This document shows, piece by piece, positions 7,966 to 9,506 of a stretch of 9,506 nt of DNA; the stretch's first letter is position 1; each line of letters opens with the position of its first letter. The stretch is from Planctomicrobium sp. (GTDB lineage Bacteria > Planctomycetota > Planctomycetia > Planctomycetales > Planctomycetaceae). The notes below the pieces were generated by a model. The model made no database searches, was not told the DNA's origin, and saw nothing but the letters and a program-made list of their open reading frames with translations. The DNA is taken from assembly GCA_018659505.1 (NCBI GenBank), contig JABJMI010000908.1, forward strand, positions 1 through 9,506. The letters are read 5' to 3'. The position numbers were made by a program, and so were the translations under genes.

Positions 7966-8064
7966 AGCACAGATTGTCGCTCCGCGACAGCATGAGAGGG
8001 GCATCGCGACCCTGCGTTGAAACGCAGGGCTATCGGAAAATGTCGCTCCGCGACAAGCTGTGCT
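7966..8064. repeat. REPIN-like composite: two inverted REP units around a central hairpin
   Basis: The two ends, 24 bases each (7966-7989 and 8041-8064), are inverted copies agreeing at 20 of 24 positions. Each has a 7-base tail (AGCACAG) and a hairpin (TGTCGC-TCC-GCGACA, identical 15-mers at 7975-7989 and 8041-8055). Between them is a third hairpin with arms CCCTGCGT/ACGCAGGG (8010-8029), almost exactly centred. Paired REP palindromes in inverted orientation define REPINs, which in other bacteria are moved by RAYT transposases encoded elsewhere. No RAYT gene is present here. The non-autonomous mobility is inference from shape. Confidence 0.6.
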
Positions 8065-8364
8065 CAATTACCCTTTTGTTCGTTGTTTTCAGATACGAAC
8101 TTCTGCCACCACTCACGAATCAAATTCGGGTGGAGGGCAAGACTGCGAAACGCTTCTGCGCGGCTGTCCCTGATCAGTGACAAGACTCACAGCATCTCGC
8201 TTTCACTCTTCAGTGAACTTGCACAGCGGACGGCGATCCAACGTGGAGAAACGAATGGACTTGAACGAAGAGATTTCCATCCCGAGAACATAAACTCCCC
8301 AGTAATCGCCTGCGATCAATGGGAGGTTTATGCATGTAAGTGTCCAGAGAAACTTAGCAGTCTT

Positions 8365-9506
8365 TTAGCGTACTCGACACTTAAACGAGACCCAGCCGCC
8401 GGTGTGACCTTTGAGTTCGGTGTCGAATGTGAAACTCAGAACTTGGCTGCCTCGACCGTTGTCTTCGGTGTCGAGTTTTCCGTCTAAGTCTGAATCAACA
8501 GATGCTTCCACATACGCTAAGCGTGGCGACAAGTTGTCGACGATGCGAATGTTACGAAGTGGTCGGTCACCTGTATTGTCGAAGCGAATGGTGAAGGTCA
8601 AAACTTCACCCGGTTTGGCGACTTTCTTGTCGACCACTTTCACAATCGTTAAATCACCAGGCGTGCTGCGATCTTCGACCGCTGTGTAATCTTGTGCTGT
8701 GATACGAGCCTGAACTTCTTGACCTGCGACATCGTTGGCGTAAATATTGACTCCCAAGTCGCCATTCCAGTCCAAAGCGGCAGCGATGGAATCGCCAACC
8801 ACGGCGACATTTAGACGAGACAGTTGACCTTCGCGGAAGAAGCGAATCTCCTCGTAAGCATTGAGTAACTTCACATGACGTTGAGCTGCCAAGTTTTGAT
8901 GAAGTGAAGTGTCAACTGTACGACCTTCCACGCCGCTCGGTCGTGAGCGAAGACGAATTCCTAGTGCTTCATCGTTATGAGTCTTCTCGTCGATGACAAG
9001 TTTCGTATCGACGCCTGCAAGTGTTCTTTGATCTTGATGTCCTGCCAGTTTCACAACTTTGACATCTGTATACGGCAATGTCGCGGAGCGCACAGCTGCG
9101 AACTTAGGAGCATATATTGTTGCTCGGGTTGTCGCCTTGACGTGAGCGACTCCTACGTCGTCATCGTATTCCGCGATGGTATCTTCAACATCGAGACCAA
9201 ATCTAGTGAAATCGCTGTAGTAGACTTTCGTGCCTGAATCGCCGCCATCATGAATGTACTCGTCAGCGACCATCTCTGGTGCAGGATACACATTGCTTTG
9301 AGCAAATGCAGGTGAAGGCGCTGGCACTTGTGGTGCGGGCATCATCGCAGGAGATGGAAAAGGAGCTGGACAGAACTCTGTGCCGACTTCTTGTCTTGGA
9401 TCATTCGCAAAAGCAACGGCAGCAGTCGCAGACTGTTCAATAATTGGTGGTATTGATTCCACCATTTCCGCTGGTTGCTGTTGAATAACTTCCACTTGTA
9501 CTGCAA
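8365..9506 (-). CDS. DUF11-domain envelope protein, N-terminus outside the window
   Basis: The frame is open through the window edge, so the true start is missing; 379 residues are visible. A GTG at 9495 is an in-frame codon, not a supported start. The first visible part is a Pro/Ala-rich low-complexity stretch (CPAPFPSPAMMPAPQVPAPS). A mixed beta region follows (about visible residues 85-275). The last 100 residues form a DUF11/TIGR01451-type beta-sandwich: GDLTIVKVVDKKVAKPGEVL, then FTIRFDNTGDRPLRNIRIVDNL, SPRLAYVEAS and a closing strand WVSFKCRVR. Within it, DSDLDGKLDTED matches the DxDxDGxxD calcium-loop pattern. Proteins with DUF11 repeats are usually cell-surface or wall-associated. A periplasmic or surface role is inferred, and the specific function is unknown. 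The stop is TAA at 8365-8367. Confidence 0.85.
   Translation of the reverse strand, partial: AVQVEVIQQQPAEMVESIPPIIEQSATAAVAFANDPRQEVGTEFCPAPFPSPAMMPAPQVPAPSPAFAQSNVYPAPEMVADEYIHDGGDSGTKVYYSDFTRFGLDVEDTIAEYDDDVGVAHVKATTRATIYAPKFAAVRSATLPYTDVKVVKLAGHQDQRTLAGVDTKLVIDEKTHNDEALGIRLRSRPSGVEGRTVDTSLHQNLAAQRHVKLLNAYEEIRFFREGQLSRLNVAVVGDSIAAALDWNGDLGVNIYANDVAGQEVQARITAQDYTAVEDRSTPGDLTIVKVVDKKVAKPGEVLTFTIRFDNTGDRPLRNIRIVDNLSPRLAYVEASVDSDLDGKLDTEDNGRGSQVLSFTFDTELKGHTGGWVSFKCRVR

Larger units (their letters stand above)
7636..8364. other. Long intergenic region rich in palindromes
   Basis: These roughly 730 bases separate the DUF11 gene from the small secreted gene. From 7636 to 7830 the DNA is AT-rich, carries one GTAACCGTTCACG motif (7760-7772) and shows nothing else. 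From 7831 to 8064 is a string of short hairpins including a REPIN-like element. From 8064 to 8364 two minus-strand stretches look like remains of coding sequence (8064-8186 and 8203-8364), but neither is a convincing gene. Confidence 0.6.

Noticed and set aside
7831..8064. CRISPR array
   Set aside because: The repeats are short palindromes of different sequence without regular spacers; only one 15-mer recurs, and only twice.
7829..8180. Two short plus-strand open frames in the hairpin cluster
   Set aside because: Their sequence is produced by the palindromes, and neither has a credible start signal or protein character.
8017..8487. 156-residue plus-strand open frame crossing the palindrome cluster and the DUF11 gene end
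   Set aside because: It begins inside a hairpin, its composition is not protein-like, and its 3' part is antisense to the well-supported DUF11 coding sequence.

Overview
The window most likely comes from a planctomycete (Planctomycetales, genus not resolvable). The reasons are: a GluRS with a KLSKR motif followed by a Lys-rich stretch; a DUF447 protein of the type found in methanogens and planctomycetes; a secreted sialate-O-acetylesterase-like SGNH hydrolase fused to a sialidase-like propeller; a DUF11 protein with a proline-rich segment; and intergenic DNA full of short palindromes. Base composition is moderate and even. All convincing genes are on the minus strand, so transcription runs from high to low coordinates.

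Layout in order of transcription. At 9506-8365 is the C-terminal 379 residues of a DUF11 protein whose start lies outside the window. At 8364-7636 is about 730 bases with no convincing intact gene. It holds a string of short hairpins, a 99-base REPIN-like composite palindrome and possible remains of coding sequence. At 7635-7180 is a small secreted protein of unknown function. At 7060-5936 is tgt, a complete tRNA-guanine transglycosylase with its catalytic aspartates and zinc ligands. At 5935-5498 is a 440-base spacer with a degenerate inverted-repeat pair. At 5487-4483 is a secreted, membrane-segment-free protein resembling the SecD periplasmic P1 domain, split by one in-frame TAG. At 4482-4180 is a spacer with a 13-bp inverted repeat. 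At 4179-2215 is the secreted esterase plus propeller protein. At 2218-1655 is the DUF447 protein, translationally coupled to the esterase by a GTGA overlap. After a 135-base gap with a stable hairpin comes gltX (1519 to the window edge), lacking only its last residues.

How the genes relate. tgt followed by a SecD-like gene recalls the widespread tgt-yajC-secD order, but yajC is absent and the SecD-like product has no membrane channel part. The esterase and DUF447 genes form the only tightly coupled pair. gltX and tgt are unlinked tRNA-related housekeeping genes.

The points most worth following up are the amber codon in the SecD-like gene, which sits where the family has Gln in its RIVVQLP motif, and the REPIN-like element with its neighbouring palindromes. 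I found no CRISPR array, tRNA, rRNA or transposase, and no defence or biosynthetic system.
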